The notes below the pieces were generated by a model. The model did not search any database. It was not told the DNA's origin and saw only the letters and a program-made list of their open reading frames with translations. DNA of 64,000 nt. Origin: Takakia lepidozioides (taxonomy: Eukaryota > Streptophyta > Takakiopsida > Takakiales > Takakiaceae). The DNA lies in assembly GCA_030704615.1 (NCBI GenBank), contig CM060734.1:27916042-27980041 (forward strand). Reading direction: 5' to 3'. The position numbers and the translations under genes are program-made. Below are positions 1 to 12,784 of the stretch, in pieces. Within the stretch, counting starts at the first letter, position 1; each line of letters begins with the position of its first letter.

Positions 1-230
1 CCTTCCCAAAAGGCTGCCGGCATGGGAGGCATCTGTTGGTCGGTCGGAGCTCTCACGGATTCCTCGGGCTCCGACTCCTCGGATTCCTCCCGCTCTTGAG
101 CGGCCTCGCTTTCAGGAACCTGCGTCGCTTCCTCAAACGGCCGCTCCGGTGACACGTCGCCCCCATCGGGCTCACCGGGATCATCATCTTTTGGGCCGTT
201 CCGCTTTCGCTTTGGCTTGCCCGACCCCAT
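1..230 (-). CDS. LTR retrotransposon gag, N-terminal part (runs off the window)
   Basis: On the minus strand an ATG at 230-228 opens a frame that stays open to the window edge. The product begins MGSGKPKRKRNGPKDDD and is rich in charged residues (an early Lys/Arg patch, then Asp/Glu/Ser runs), as is common at the start of plant gag polyproteins. It lies about 45 bases inside the primer-binding site and LTR at 274-1014, which is where gag should start. No capsid or zinc-knuckle domain is reached before the edge, so the assignment rests on position. Whether the full element is intact cannot be seen. Confidence 0.55.
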   Translation of the reverse strand, partial: MGSGKPKRKRNGPKDDDPGEPDGGDVSPERPFEEATQVPESEAAQEREESEESEPEESVRAPTDQQMPPMPAAFWE

Positions 231-273
231 GATGAGGCCAATCCCAAGGACGATCGTGTACTGAACTCTAAGG

Positions 274-283
274 TCTGATACCA
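274..283 (-). other. Retrotransposon primer-binding site (initiator Met tRNA type)
   Basis: The minus strand reads TGGTATCAGA, the classic 3'-end complement of plant initiator methionine tRNA. It lies two bases inside the LTR edge at 286, so it primes minus-strand DNA synthesis for the element that extends leftward. Confidence 0.8.
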
Positions 284-285
284 AG

Positions 286-1014
286 TGTCGCGCACCTCAC
301 TTCGGTAAGCTCCCCTTCAAGTCATAGTTACTCGCTTTGATGCGCGTGCCTGACTCCCAACCTGGCCGCCCGGGCCAACTTGGAGCTTCGGCTGCTCACC
401 GGGACATAACGGTCCCTCTTCACTTCCCGCTAAACCCTCCACCTATTTGGGACTAGGAGAATTCCCTTTGGTAGATGGCAGTCCGGAACAGCTCCCCACT
501 CTTTGGTCGCTTTCCGGCTCGCTCGCTTACTCACTAGTTTTTGGTCACCAACGGGTTTGCACCGTTCTCGGGGTCACCACTCCCCTTATATATACTTCTG
601 TAGCTGTCCGCGGGGGTTTCACAACCAGCCATGCCATTTTATGGCGAACCACCACGAAAACCCTCGATTCCCGGTGATGAGTCGCGGTGAGTCTTGGCCC
701 GCTCACCACGGCCCCTATGGACCGTGATGAGTCCCAAGACTCCCCACGACTCCCACCACGAGGTCTCTGCCCCCATGGTGAGTCCTATGCCACCCCCACT
801 AAGTCCCGCTAAGCTACCACCACCCCTTGTGGAGCCACCCCCACCGCAACCCGGTGTGCGGGGCTCCACCTAGTGAGCGCCTCCGCCTCCTTGGGTGCCT
901 TGGGCACTCAAGGGTGCTTCAGCCCCCCATACCTATCGCTGCCGCTGCCCCCACCACAGGGGCAACCCCTCATGTGTCCCGACCCCCTTGCCCTCAAGGC
1001 AAAGGGCCGCGACA
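286..1014 (-). repeat. 5' LTR of the minus-strand retrotransposon
   Basis: The segment starts TGTCGCG and ends CGCGACA on the plus strand, so it has the TG...CA ends and a 7-bp terminal inverted repeat expected of an LTR. The primer-binding site abuts its left end, which makes this the upstream LTR of an element transcribed toward position 1. It is GC-rich and about 729 bp long. The partner LTR is outside the window, so LTR divergence and age cannot be judged. Confidence 0.8.
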
Positions 1015-3662
1015 GGGTGGGTGGTGGGGTTTTTGAAGAGCAATTGAAAAATGGGATGTAGCTCATTTTAAACCATATTGGTAGAGGTGTAACATCCCTA
1101 TCCAGTAAACATATTGTCTTCCTTATGGCAGCAGGGTCTGCACTTCTTCTTCAAAATTCCAGCCCCATAGCAATCACTACTATGTTGAACTGTGTTTTTT
1201 TATGAGACAGGCCACAATTTAACTTTCAAAGAGTGTATGTAGTAACTGCTTTACAAAATTTAGAAATCAGAAAACTATGTCCAATTTCCTATGCAACAAT
1301 TTCCAGATCCATTAGTAGCATCTTGATGCACATTGGTATAGGAGATAGCCTTCCTTGTGATTGTCCAAACACAGATTGTATTTCAACAGTAGATTGTTGC
1401 AGGTAGACATGCCACCTCTGCTCCAAATGTAAATGCTGAATCTGTAAAGCATTTGAGTAGTAGTTGAACCAGCTCATAGAGTTAAGAGATACCAAACAGA
1501 TGGAAACCCTCACCTGCACCCGTCCCAAAAAACACCACAGACAATTAGTGTGTGGGTTAGTGAGGATGTGCGAGAGCTGCTCCAACTATAGAGTCTCTAC
1601 TCCATAGATATTTACACGTCAAAGACCGAGGCGCTGACGTTGTTGGACTGAAAAAATTGGCCAACTCTATACCCACTCACCCTGAATCCATATTTTTATT
1701 CAACGTTACAACTAGGAAATAATGGGTGACTGGTTTACAGACCTGTAAACCATAATCTTCACCCCAAAGTAAGAAACTGTCCAGGTCCACACCTGTCCAA
1801 TTGTTTATCTATAAGACAGACTTATTCGGCACAAGTATGAAAACCCCGGTGTTGATAAGTTCAAATATCCATGCAGCACCATTGGCAGACAGTCACATAG
1901 AACAAATGCTAAGGGTTGATTCCCAAATACTCAAGAACAACTGTGACTGACATGTGATGCAAAGAAGTCCGAAGAAAACATAACAACAAACTGGCACTGA
2001 CTTGGGGAAAAGATTTCTGAATAGCATGCGAAAATACTAGGATTCCTTGGTGCCTGGAGTGTTGTGTGGATAGGCATGAATTACATTGGCCATCATCTGA
2101 TCTGTCACCTACAGAGAAGCAATCCCTGTCAGCAAAAGAGTTTGCTTAAGGGGTCTGAAAATAGCAACAGGAAAAGGCAATACTTGAAACTTAACCGTAC
2201 TTTGAATTTTTTCCTGAAACGGGGCCCCTGAAATTGTGTACCCTAGTCACAGGACATGCTGCTCCTCCTCACTCAGCGAAACACTTTGATTAAAGGGGAT
2301 TGAATGTTGATTTAGTTCAAGCTGTCGTTGGGCAATGTCTCAAAAAGACCATGCACAAAATGTCCAGGGAGTTTACATGACCCAACAAACTAGATTCTGC
2401 CCCACAGCAAGCAATTAGCTAACATTGTAGGCCTCAACTCACCAGTACCCCTTTCAGCCGTCTCTAATTCCCGTTAACATGAACTATTTGAGTTTCAACA
2501 AGAGAGACAAGTAAACCTTCAATGTGGGCCAATGAGGACAAGTCTTTGTTGCATACTATCTGTCCTGAAGCTTGATTTGTCATAGAAAAACCCATTTGGG
2601 TAGAAAATTCAGCCTACATTGATACAGAACCCAAATGAAAGCACACAAGACAAATACAAATATGTGTACTCATTCAGATGTCAGGAACTAGAACTTTTGG
2701 TTTGTTTCCTCCAAAGAGTGCTGTCACGGTGACAAAAGATCGACGGAATAGCTGGAATCAACCTCAGCCAATATGCGCTAAACGTAAGGCAGGGGGATGA
2801 ACATGGCCTGCAACTAATGGGACACAAGCGAGTGATATCAGCACTTGGGGTCCCCACATGGTGTGAGAGAGAAATACACCCCTTCTTTCTCCCAGCAATT
2901 ATCCAATTGCTCTCCTTTACTTTGAGCTCATAGAACAACTCCTCCACCTTCTGTGGAGACCATTGACCATCCCATAAACCTATTATTGGAGATCTTTTGA
3001 ACTGCAAATGTTGGACAGCTTGGTACAAATGGGTGAAAGCAGACTACGGTGTCTACATTTTTGTATCACAACAGTGTTTTACATGACATAGTTTGATTCA
3101 ATTGTACCTTAGAGACAAATTTTTACTACAATGAGGACTTTTTCTAGCCACCGTAGTTTGCTTTCACCCAAATATGAGGTGATGGATTCTGTTTATTGTA
3201 TGTTAACACTGCTTTCATCTTTTGCAGTTATTCTATCCAGCAGAGCCATTGCAATGGAAGTAAGACAATGCATCCACTTTGACTCCCTCCCTATTTCAAT
3301 ATGACAAGCAATAGGAAGAGAAACATAGACATTTACCTAGGCCTTGTGTGAAAACACCTATTCTATCCAGAGTCGATGACACACAGAATCGTGTAAAACA
3401 TAGAACTAGATTAAATAGATCTTACATCAAGAGAGAATGTTCACAAGAGAGATCTGCACTCTCTGTGTCTCGGCTGAGTCTGGTGGTTCTACATCTATTC
3501 AACTATTGAGCTCTGTACCGTTTCACACACTCCTTGGTGACTTCAACCACCCAACCACTTCAGATGTAAGACTTGGATGTAACTGCACATCCTTAATCAA
3601 TAATCTAGTACATCCTACACTATACACTGACAGAGAATTATAGATGTATTCCTTCACTTCCA
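1015..3662. other. Non-coding stretch; possible copia 3' LTR at its right end
   Basis: Only short frames without recognisable domains occur between the LTR at 1014 and the copia element, and base composition is AT-rich and ordinary. About 3370-3655, read on the minus strand just after the copia RNase H stop, looks like a copia 3' LTR: short, AT-rich, with the CTCTCTTGTGAACATTCTC style of sequence common there. No matching 5' LTR was found beyond 7720, so this is a suggestion only. Confidence 0.3.
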
Positions 3663-5517
3663 CTAAGACTCTGGCAGTATATACGTAGTGTCTCCCATGT
3701 TGTCTAAATCTGGCTTCTTGTTCCACTTCAATCCAGCCCCTCTCGCACAAAGAAAGTGTTTCTCCTTCGGCACGCTCTTCGTCAAGAAATCAACAATCAT
3801 TTCAGATGTTGGAAGGTACTCTAGTGTCACTTCCTTCGACTGGACCTTTTCTCGTATGTAGTGATACTTGATGTCAATATGCTTACTACGAGCATGAAAC
3901 TTAGGATTTGCAGATAGCACTATCGCACTTTGATTATCTGCATAAATATAGTAGTTTTCTTCTAAACAAATCCCAAGTCCATCATCAGACTCCTAAGCAC
4001 ACTGCCTCTGCTGCAGCCTTTGATAAAGCCATGTATTCGGATTCAGTACTTGATAAAGCCACGGACCTATGCTTTTTGCTTGACCAACTTACTGCACCAC
4101 TTGCGAGCTTGAAGCAGAAACCCGATGTTGAACGTCGAGTATCAATGTCTCCAACCCAGTCCGCGTCTTAGAAGCCTATTAGGGTTGCTCCTTCGTCCGA
4201 TTTACAATACTGAATTCCAATATGAAGAGTGTCTTTTATGTACCTCTTCACTGCCTGCCAATGAGGCTCTCCGGGGTTTGATAAGAATTGAGCGAGACTA
4301 CCCACTGCAAATGAACAATCAAGTCGGGTGTTGACAACAACATGCATCAAACAACCGACAGCTTGTGAATAAGGCACTTCTTGCATCAAAGCTTTTCCAT
4401 ATTCAGTTTCTGGGCAATCTGACTTTGTTAGCTTCTCCCTGGTCTCCATTGGAGTACTGATTGGTTTACAATGCTCCATTTCGAATCTTTGCAGCACTCC
4501 AAGCAAATACCTTTCTTGTAACAATCTGATCCATCCTTCTCCCCTGTTTCTTGAAATCTGCATCCCAAGGCAGTAGTGGATCTCCCCCATATCCATCATT
4601 TCAAACTCAGATTCGAGGAGCTTCTTGATCTGTTGCAAGAAATTCACATCATTGCTAGCCAATATAGTATCATCAACATATAATACCAGAATGAGGTAAC
4701 TCGTGCTCTTCCGCTGTACGTAGACGTTCGAATCAGCTACGCTTCGATCAAACCCTATTGTCATAAAATAGGTGTCAAATCTCTGGTACCACGCCCGTGA
4801 TGATTGCTTGAGCCCGTAAAGTGATTTGTTCAGCTTACAAGCTAAACCAGATTTGCTCTCTTGCATAACTCCTTCTGGGAACTCCATATAAATGTCTTAT
4901 TCTATGAAGCCATTCAAGAAGGCAGTTTTAACATCAAGTTGTTGAACTTCCAAATGAAACTGAGCCGCAAGCGCAAGTATCACTTGTATAGATGCTAATT
5001 TGACTACTGGTGAAAAGGTCTCAGTATAATCCAGTCCAGATATCTGTGAGTATCCCTTTGCTACCAATCTTGCTTTATAGCGATCCACACTCCCATCTGC
5101 CTGAAGTTTTACTTTGAACAGCCATTTACAACCTATAGGCTTTCTATTCTCTGGTAGCTTCATGGCTGTCCATGTTTTGTTTCTTCTTAAAGATTCCAAC
5201 TCAGAATCTATTGCATTCTTCCATTGTTCTGCTTCGGGACAAGATAAAGCCTCCTTCAAGGTAACAGGTTCATTTACAGAAGCTTGTGTCAAAAGTGCTC
5301 TCCAGGGTTTCCTACCTTCTATACTCTCAATCAACCTATCAGGTGGTTTCTTGATTCTAGTAGATCGTCTTTTTCCTGGTGATCTTGTTGTCTCTCTTCT
5401 AGCCTGTCTTGAATCCCTCCCTAAGATGGGTGAGGTATTTTCTCTCACTACATCCTTTATGTCATCATAAGGCTGATAAACTGAACCTGTGCTCAGTGGT
5501 GATGGAAGTGCTCCCAC
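3663..5517 (-). pseudogene. copia reverse transcriptase and RNase H
   Basis: The frame at 5517-4897 starts the RT with the WKNAIDSELESL and GCKWLFKVK signatures and ends FLNGFIE followed by a stop. The frame at 4887-4168 continues with MEFPEGVM, the catalytic LYVDDTIL, and YCLGMQI. RNase H follows after another stop near 4167, with DADWVGDIDTRRSTSG and SSTESEYMAL readable to about 4000, then KHIDIKYHYIREKV and a stop at 3663. The single stops inside otherwise alignable sequence show a decayed copy rather than a rearranged one. Confidence 0.9.
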
Positions 5518-5692
5518 TACTTGACGTGGCCTTGGAAACTGTGAGGGTATTTGAGAAGGTTGTATAGTTGGACTTATGTGAGTGTTTTGTGGTACTATGT
5601 GAGTGCGAGGAAGTGGTAAATTGTTAGTGTTTGCATACTGCTTAAAGAAAGATCTAATAGCATTGAATCTTTGTCTGCTTGTGTTCCCTCTT

Positions 5693-6891
5693 CTATAGCA
5701 TCTCCCACTGTGTATCCTTATGGAATATCACCTCTCTGTAAATGATAATTGTCTTTTGTTTGGTCATTAATTTGTAACCCTTAGTTTGTTCACTATAGCC
5801 CAAAAACGTACACTCGACAGTGTGTGAGTCTAGTTTGCGTCTATTATCCTTCTGTAGTAGTGCAAAGGCTCTACAACCAAAGACTTTCAAGTGTGATACA
5901 TCAGGCTTCACACCTGTCCATAACTCTATGGGTGTTTTGTTATTCTGTAGAGCTTTGGTTAGTGACCTATTCTGCAGATATGTAGCAGTCATAAGAGCTT
6001 CACCCCAATAAACATTTGGCAAGTTAGCATGGTGTAGCATTGAAAGTACAGCTTCCACTAAGGTCCTATTCTTCCTCTCAGACACCCCATTCTGTTGTGG
6101 TGTCCCTGCTACAGTAAACTGCCTCTGTATGCCATTCTCTTGACAGAATAAATTAAACTCATTAGAAATGTATTCACCACCCCCATCAGCCCTTAGAACT
6201 TTGATCATCCTACTTAGCTGATTTTCAACTAGTAACTTATACTATTTAAACCTCTCAAAGGCCTCAGACTTTTGTTTTAACAAATAAACAACAGTAAACC
6301 TTGAAAGATTGTCTATAAAGGTGATGAAATATTTTAGCCCATTGTGTGTGAGCGTTTGCATCGGTCCACAAATGTCAGTATGTACGAGACCTAACAGTTC
6401 AGTAGCTCTTGTGCCTCCCTCTACAGGGAATTTCTCTCGGTGCTGTTTTCCTGAGATACAATCTCTACATAATGTTAGTTTCCTAATATCTACGGAATCC
6501 AGCCCTTTAACCATTGAGTTAGTTTGCATCTGATGCATTCTATCTTGGTTTATATGACCTAATCTATAGTGCCATAGGTCTGCCTTGTTAGTCTCAGAAA
6601 ATAAAATTTTCTTGAGACCTAGCATATGAAGTACGTCAAGTACCTCCATTCGCTGTCCATTACACAATAACACTTTCACATTTTGCTATGAGATTTTCCT
6701 TGGAATTCTTCAGGTTGCAGTAACCTTCTTTTATGTTCATCTATTTCATGTGTTGAGTCATCCCCTAAATAGACAACTTGTCCCTGTCTCCACTCTTTGT
6801 ATGTCACAAAAGTGTGTATGTCATATGCCATGAGTTGTGTGGCTCCTGCATCCACATACCAAGTTGAATCTTTCCCTTTATTTATGATCAT
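5693..6891 (-). pseudogene. copia protease and integrase
   Basis: The frame at 6891-6676 holds a protease-like WYVDAGATQLM; the usual active-site D-S/T-G reads D-A-G, which should be inactive. The frames at 6679-6242 and 6208-5693 carry integrase. First comes an HHCC zinc region (LWHYRLGHINQDRM ... CRDCISGKQ), then the core with HTDICGPM for the first catalytic Asp, LRADGGGEY for the second and NGVSERKNRTL for the Glu. A frame break lies between 6242 and 6208. Known role: insertion of element DNA into the genome. Confidence 0.88.
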
Positions 6892-6930
6892 TGCTGCTGC
6901 ATAGAGCTAATTGCCTTCAACTGCAACATG

Positions 6931-7719
6931 TCATTGTGTTGCTTGTTTGTTTGCTGCTTCAGCTGCAATCCTCTTCCTACAGTTTTTAATCATATGTCCA
7001 GGCTTCTTACAGAAAAAACACTTGATTTGCTTCTTCTTTCCTTTATTTGAGTTTGATCCTTCGCCATCCTCTTTCTTCACACTACTTTTGTCCTCACTTT
7101 GCTTCTTCTTGTTGAAACTATTATATGTAGACTTCTGTTCAAAATATAATACAGTTTTTGAATCTGTAGTAGGTCCAAGACTCATCATTAAAGTTTCCTC
7201 CTGAATTAAGTTTGTAATTAAAGACTGTAGACTTATATTCGGCTGTCTCCTAAAAGAGCGTATAAATGTCCGATAACTCATCGGCATGCTCCTCATTAGG
7301 GATAAGACAACATCCTCGTCTGACACAGGGGAACCAACAGCGGAAAGCTGTTCTAGCAAAGATCTGAAGACATGTATATGCTTAGTGACATTTTCATTCT
7401 CTTTCATTTTTAAAGTTTGAATTTTGTCTCTAAGGTACATTTTGGTTACTGCATCCTTTTATTCATATAACCTTGTCAACTCTCGGTATGCTTCAAAAGC
7501 TGATGTACATGACTGTACATGGGACACTACACTATTGTCCAAGCAGTTGTTCATTATGGTGAACTTGAGAGAGCATCTCTTCCCACTTTCATGTGTGGAA
7601 GCATAGAGTAACACTATTGTTAAAAGCTGAAAAATTATGGGCTCTAGTCGTAGGGACAGAGGTAAAACCAGTAGCTCCCATAGCAACACAGATTGTTGTT
7701 GGGCAGCAAGCGCTTCCAA
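6931..7719 (-). pseudogene. copia gag (capsid-like region and CCHC zinc knuckle)
   Basis: Two minus-strand frames (7719-7459 and 7440-6931) together resemble copia gag. The first carries the helical region before YRELTRLYE. The second has the LRDKIQTLKMKENENV stretch, the VLSLMRSMP segment and a zinc knuckle CFFCKKPGHMIKNC (CX2CX4HX4C) near its C-terminus. A stop separates the frames at about 7457. Known role: packages element RNA into virus-like particles in the cytoplasm. Confidence 0.85.
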
Positions 7720-9214
7720 CCACAGATGTTGGGAGTATAGTGAACTACTGCAACAAGCTGTTCACACACTAACATCTCGAGGACAAATCCAGTCGAATAC
7801 TCTAAGAGGTGCTCCCTCTCCTTTGCCTTCAAGTAGTCCCTAGCTGGAGCATGAGCACCACATCGATCACCTACAATTAAATGAACCCATGAACTGGGGG
7901 GAGTTGAACCCCCTGATCTGCCCAGTATGCATACAGTCCCCCCCCACCCCCAAGCAGCAAGGCATCCCATGAAAGCAAAGAGCCCCAACAATGTTTAGTT
8001 AGTTATCCCCTGCCGTCTGCTGCATTTGTGTTTGCATTCAGAGCATGTGTGTGTGCTATGAGCACTCCTTTACTCCTTGGCACTCTCCTCAACCTTGCAC
8101 CTCTTGTCCATGAATATTGGTGAGCTCGAGGCAATCCTTGGTGTTAGTAGCGCCGCTTTGCGTTCATCGCAGCTTCTTATTAGTTAGTAATTGCTATGGA
8201 GCATTCATACTATTCTAAGGTGGGGGATGGCTGCAAGACATGGTGATCAAGCGCAAGGAGGTGCCGCATAGCATGCCACCACTGCCTTCGGAAGAACATA
8301 AGAAGGCGGCCGAAGTGTTAACCTATTGGGGGTGGCGATACTGCCATAGCCAGATATTTGGAGCGTGCCAGCGAAATGTGGCGAAACTGGGATGGAGGGG
8401 CTGTACGCAGCGATTTGAGACGCTCGGCTACGGCGGCACCCTAGCACGCTGCCTGCTGGCCGGCTCACTCTTCCAACCGCGTCCAACGCGTTATGCTGCG
8501 CGCACGCGAGAGTTGCAGGAAGTCTGAGCAGAGAGCGGAAGCGTCGAAAGAGCAGTTTGGAAGAGGAACTGGTGCGGTGTTCTTTACTGTCGCTGCGGTT
8601 TACCCTTTGAAAAAAAAAAAATTATAATAGGGGCGGGGGGGCGCTTTTTGTTTGCGCATATAGGGTGAGGCCTGTGCTTGGTGTAGATTCTCTCCTGCAT
8701 CCATTCTGCTTTAGCAATCTTTTAGCGGTCTGCATCTAATCCGTGTGATACCACCTCGTTTGAGTTTTCAGGTCATACTCCCCGGTGAATTCCTTGCGAT
8801 CCCAGGTGTTTTGTGAGTTTGTGCAAGCTGCTAGGAGAGCGGTGGGATCAGACGTGCGTGTCAGAGATTTTGCGGATCTAAGATTGTGAATATTGGCGGA
8901 AAATTATTTCTAATTCAAACTGAGCATTCAGAACTCTTGCCCCTCATCCCTTCAAATTCATCCCTCTGTTGGGAAGATATGTAGTCATACAGAGTTGCGT
9001 TCTTCAACCATGGTAGGTAGGCTTCATTCGTAGATCAAGAGTGCACTTGAGCGCGATTTCTAAAAGTAGACGTGCATATTTTGTTATGTCAGCAATGGAT
9101 CATTCTATCACCAGTCCAATAGAACATGTTTGCGTCAGGTAGTGCAGAAGTCCTAGCATACTAGTTGTGAGGACCAGGGGTTTGGCTCGTCAACAGTGAA
9201 GAAGTCTGGAGGAT
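7720..9214. other. Upstream region of CK2 beta, no clear gene
   Basis: This holds the leader-side flank of the copia element and the presumed promoter and 5' UTR of the CK2 beta gene. A 95-codon frame at 8240-8527 (plus) has no recognisable domain and no partner exon, and is weakly supported. An A-run at 8609-8620 followed by a G-run, and a C-run near 7940, are simple sequence. No TATA box could be assigned with confidence. Confidence 0.4.
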
Positions 9215-12200
9215 ATGTACAAGGAGCGGGCGTCAGCGCAGGTAACGGATGGCAGAGGTGGACATGCTAAAGGGGAAGCATCTCTGTATCGTGACGGCAA
9301 TGAAAGCAAGAAGCGCACTGACGAACTTTTAGAGAAGTCCCCGCCGTCGACTTCCAAAGGAGGAAATGGAAGGGATAAGGAGCGACCAGCAGCTCCATCA
9401 ACGTCAACTATCGCACGTCGGTTGCCAGCAAACGACGGCAAGAACACGGTGGACAAGACAAAGTACCCGGACGATGGTGAGTTTCCTTCTTTCCTGTTGT
9501 TACAGTTAATATGCACATGCATGTCTTTCACATTTTCCGGAGGATGTTACTGCATCACGAAGCCATTTCCACATTAGATATTCTGGAGTATTCCATCTCA
9601 CTAATCTAAAGCTTATCCGTTAGAAATGCTCCTCGGAAGTTGCCCGGGGTTGGGTTTGTTACCGACGTCAGAAGAGTGTCCTATTATGTCCCCTGGTGAT
9701 GAGGTTAGGGTGCTGCAGATTTGAGTTGTGCATGCGTCAAGTTTTTTTCCAATTTTGAGATTGCTCACAGATGATGGTATTGCCGCACCCCATCATCTTC
9801 AGGAAAAGAAAGTTGTGCACATGGAACAAATTTTGCAACTAAATGAAAGTATTAGAGGGTCCTGGTAAAATGGGGAGATTGATGAGGGAGTGCCTACTTT
9901 GGTTTGATTTATTGCCAATATCCATGCCTTTTCCTGAATGAGGATGGGCCTTAACATAGTCTGTGGCAGGATTTAAACTGTCAAATGTTATTCTTCTAAG
10001 AATCTCATGAACTCACATAGACTCTGAAAGTGCTCATCTGCATGCGTTGTACAAAACTGGAAGTGGTATGTCTTGATGCTGATAGCATAGTTTTGTTTAG
10101 GCACAGAACACGCACTGTGAGTAGGCACAGAACACGCACGTTTATCTATCTTGAACTGTATGACAAATGTTACCAGATGATAAGCTGGCAACATCATGTT
10201 GTCAATGGTGTATGTATGTCATATTTTTAACTACAACAGCATGGTATAAGATGAGTAATTGTATTGTGATGTGGGCTGCAGAGGATTCCGAAACAGATAG
10301 TGAGGAGTCAGATGTGAGTGGTTCCGATGGGGAGGACACCTCCTGGATTACGTGGTTCTGTGGCTTGAGAGGCAATGAGTTTTTCTGTGAAGTTGAGGAT
10401 GAGTACATACAAGATGACTTCAATCTCAGTGGCCTCAGTAGCCAAGTTCCCTATTATGACTATGCTCTTGATCTCATTCTGGATGTGGAGTCTCCTAATG
10501 GTAAGTGAAAGGCATTGCTCTTGGTTCTTTAGTCCCATTTGTTCTTTGTTATCAATACAGGAGATTGTGATGGTTCAGACATACAGTTGGACAGAGGAAC
10601 AAGGGTGTAAGGGAACAGGTGGACAAGCACAGAGAAGAGGATTGGACAGTTTTAGATGCTTTTTAGTAGGAACATGAAGTGTTTGGTGATACTGAGTATA
10701 GATTCTGGAAGGCCAATGGACTCTTCTGCATGTTTTGTTGAGAACTTGTGAAGGTGTAGCTTGTAGAACTGTGAGGAGCTTATTGAAAGCATCCGATCAC
10801 ACCTATTCCAGTCCAGGATGAGGCACCCAAGTTGCAGGAGATTCTGGAAAGATATTTTTAATTTTTCTTACCGCTTTTAAGTTGCACCTCTGGCAGTTGT
10901 GGATATGGTGTTTGACATTTGCAACATCATCATGTGCGTATTGGGGGTGACTGCAGATGATATGTTGACAGAGGAGCAAAATGAAATGGTGGAGTCTGCT
11001 GCTGAAATGTTATATGGTCTGATTCATGTCCGCTATATCTTGACAAGCAAGGGAATGAATGCCATGGTATGTAAGGTTGTGTCACTTAATGGATGGAACA
11101 GGATACGTGGAGAGGTTCTCAGTAGTTGGCAGGATGATTCTTGGCATTGTTGTTTCATGAATGTGAAATGGTGGTATCAAATACATGGATATGATAGTTT
11201 TCAGTATCTTAGAGCTGGAGGTTCTACTGAAAAATGACTGTGGTTTGCAGCTTGAGAAATGCAAGAATGTAGACTTTGGCAGGTGCCCCAGAGTCTATTG
11301 CTCTGGCCAGCCATGTTTGCCCATGGGTCAGTCAGACATTCCTCGGACAAGTACTGTGAAGATATACTGTCCAAAATGTGAAGACATATATTACCCCAGG
11401 TCCAAGTACCAGGGCAGTATCCTCTTTTATTATTCCCAAATCTACTGTGTTTTGTTAAAAGTTTCAGTGAGGATGGAGAACTCGCCCAGTTTGGCAGTTT
11501 AGTTTGATGTTAGCAAGGTGGCTCACACTAGGATTTCCTTGTCACCAAAACATTGTGACAGATGGAATCTTCTTAACATGGCATCAACGTTGCAGGGGTT
11601 GTTAGGGCTTTGAGTGGAGCTGAGGTGTGAGGAGTAGACTTGTATCCAGTTCAATGCAAAGGTGGGTAGGCTGCCAGTTCCCCATCTTTGCTATCTTACT
11701 TCCATAGGGGAATGGAAGGAGACCCGTGTACCGTGTAGTTTTACTCGTGAAGGAGAACCTCTAGAACATCCGCCGGATAGCCATTTCGTAGAAGCAGACA
11801 TAGATACAAGACATAAACCCCACCATTCTACACCATCGGCTGAGCCTTCCAGCAATATCATCCTTCATAGCCTTAATGCTTCTGGGTGTTCCCGTGGAAA
11901 TGAATTCTGGATATTGGGGCTTTGCCGATGAGATGATTCTCTCGAATCTGCATTGGTGGGTTCTACTTGTCCATGCTAAATCAGTACACCCCTTTTCCTT
12001 CCGATAACAGCTGTGGCAAATTTGGAGAATCCCCTCAAGGTGTGTGGCTGGGATAACAAAGTTGGATTGTTCTTTTGTGACTCTTGTCCTTCAATTTGTG
12101 AAAGCCATACCTGCTGCCTTGATCCGAGGTCTACGAACGTGTACTATCGCTGAGGGATATGGGATAGTGGTTTGTAGCTCAGCATATCTCTTAGACTGTT

Positions 12201-12385
12201 CCTTTGCTTTGAGGTTTGATCTAATTTGTTTCTTGACCATAGCTTCAGATATTGATGGAGCGTACTTTGGAACAACATTTCCTCATCTCTTTCTGATGAC
12301 GTACCCTTACATAAAACCGGCAAAGCCAACACAGAGTTACATTCCAAGGATATTTGGGTTTAAACTCCACAGGAGTGCTAGGTAG
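9215..12385 (+). CDS. CKB: Casein kinase 2 regulatory (beta) subunit, five exons
   Basis: Regulatory subunit of protein kinase CK2: it dimerises through its zinc finger and binds two catalytic alpha subunits, and acts in nucleus and cytoplasm. Exons read 9215-9476, 10282-10500, 10957-11066, 11251-11416 and 12249-12385. All introns have GT-AG ends and phases match, giving about 297 residues. Exon 1 starts MYKERAS, like plant CK2 beta, and encodes the plant-type basic/Ser-rich extension. Exon 2 has the acidic Ser/Asp patch, then [18 protein letters not shown] and [14 protein letters not shown]. Exon 3 has [17 protein letters not shown]. Exon 4 carries the four zinc Cys ([11 protein letters not shown] ... 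YCPKC) and [13 protein letters not shown]. Exon 5 has [15 protein letters not shown] and GFKLHRSAR, then TAG. No frame breaks were seen, so it is probably functional and the one ordinary host gene in the window. Confidence 0.95.
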
Positions 12386-12784
12386 TTGACTCTGCTACAA
12401 TTACAGGTGGCAGAGGACATGTTGCATTGTTTCCTTGCTGTCCTTGTGGCAGTAAATGTACTTGGATCCGGCCCTGAGGCTCTGATTGCAGTATTGAATG
12501 GAGGGCGGTTAGTCTGGCTGACGCTCTCTTTACTGCTTTCTGTGACTTTTGAGAGTTGCCACCTTTCTAAGCAGGAGGATTCAGCAATCCTGCATGTCGC
12601 TTTTTCCATGTGGAACCATTGAAGAGTGCTTTCTTGGCACTTGGCAGTTGGTAGGTTGGGTTCTGGGTGTGTAGCTCTGTTTGGACCTTGAAATTCATAT
12701 TGAATTGGTGGCGAGCAATGTTAAGTAATTAGAGAAGCTGATACATGTTACTTTGCAAGCATGTGCCTGCAAGAGTTTTGTACT
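12386..12784 (+). other. 3' flank of CK2 beta
   Basis: The region follows the CK2 beta stop and presumably contains its 3' UTR. No second gene is visible. Frames here (for example 12386-12622) show no known domain. Confidence 0.4.

Larger units (their letters stand above)
3663..7719 (-). mobile_element. Degenerate Ty1/copia retrotransposon
   Basis: Reading right to left, the order is gag, protease, integrase, reverse transcriptase, RNase H. Integrase before reverse transcriptase is diagnostic of copia. All parts lie on one strand, in order, over about 4 kb, the usual internal length. Several stops and frameshifts break the polyprotein, and neither LTR could be proven, so this is a dead, probably 5'-truncated copy. 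It sits 1.5 kb upstream of the CK2 beta gene, in the opposite orientation. Confidence 0.9.

Noticed and set aside
7880-7930. tRNA-like T-arm (GGTTCAACTCC on the minus strand)
   Set aside because: Only a 5-bp stem with a T-loop-like sequence was found. No D-arm, anticodon arm or matching acceptor stem could be placed.
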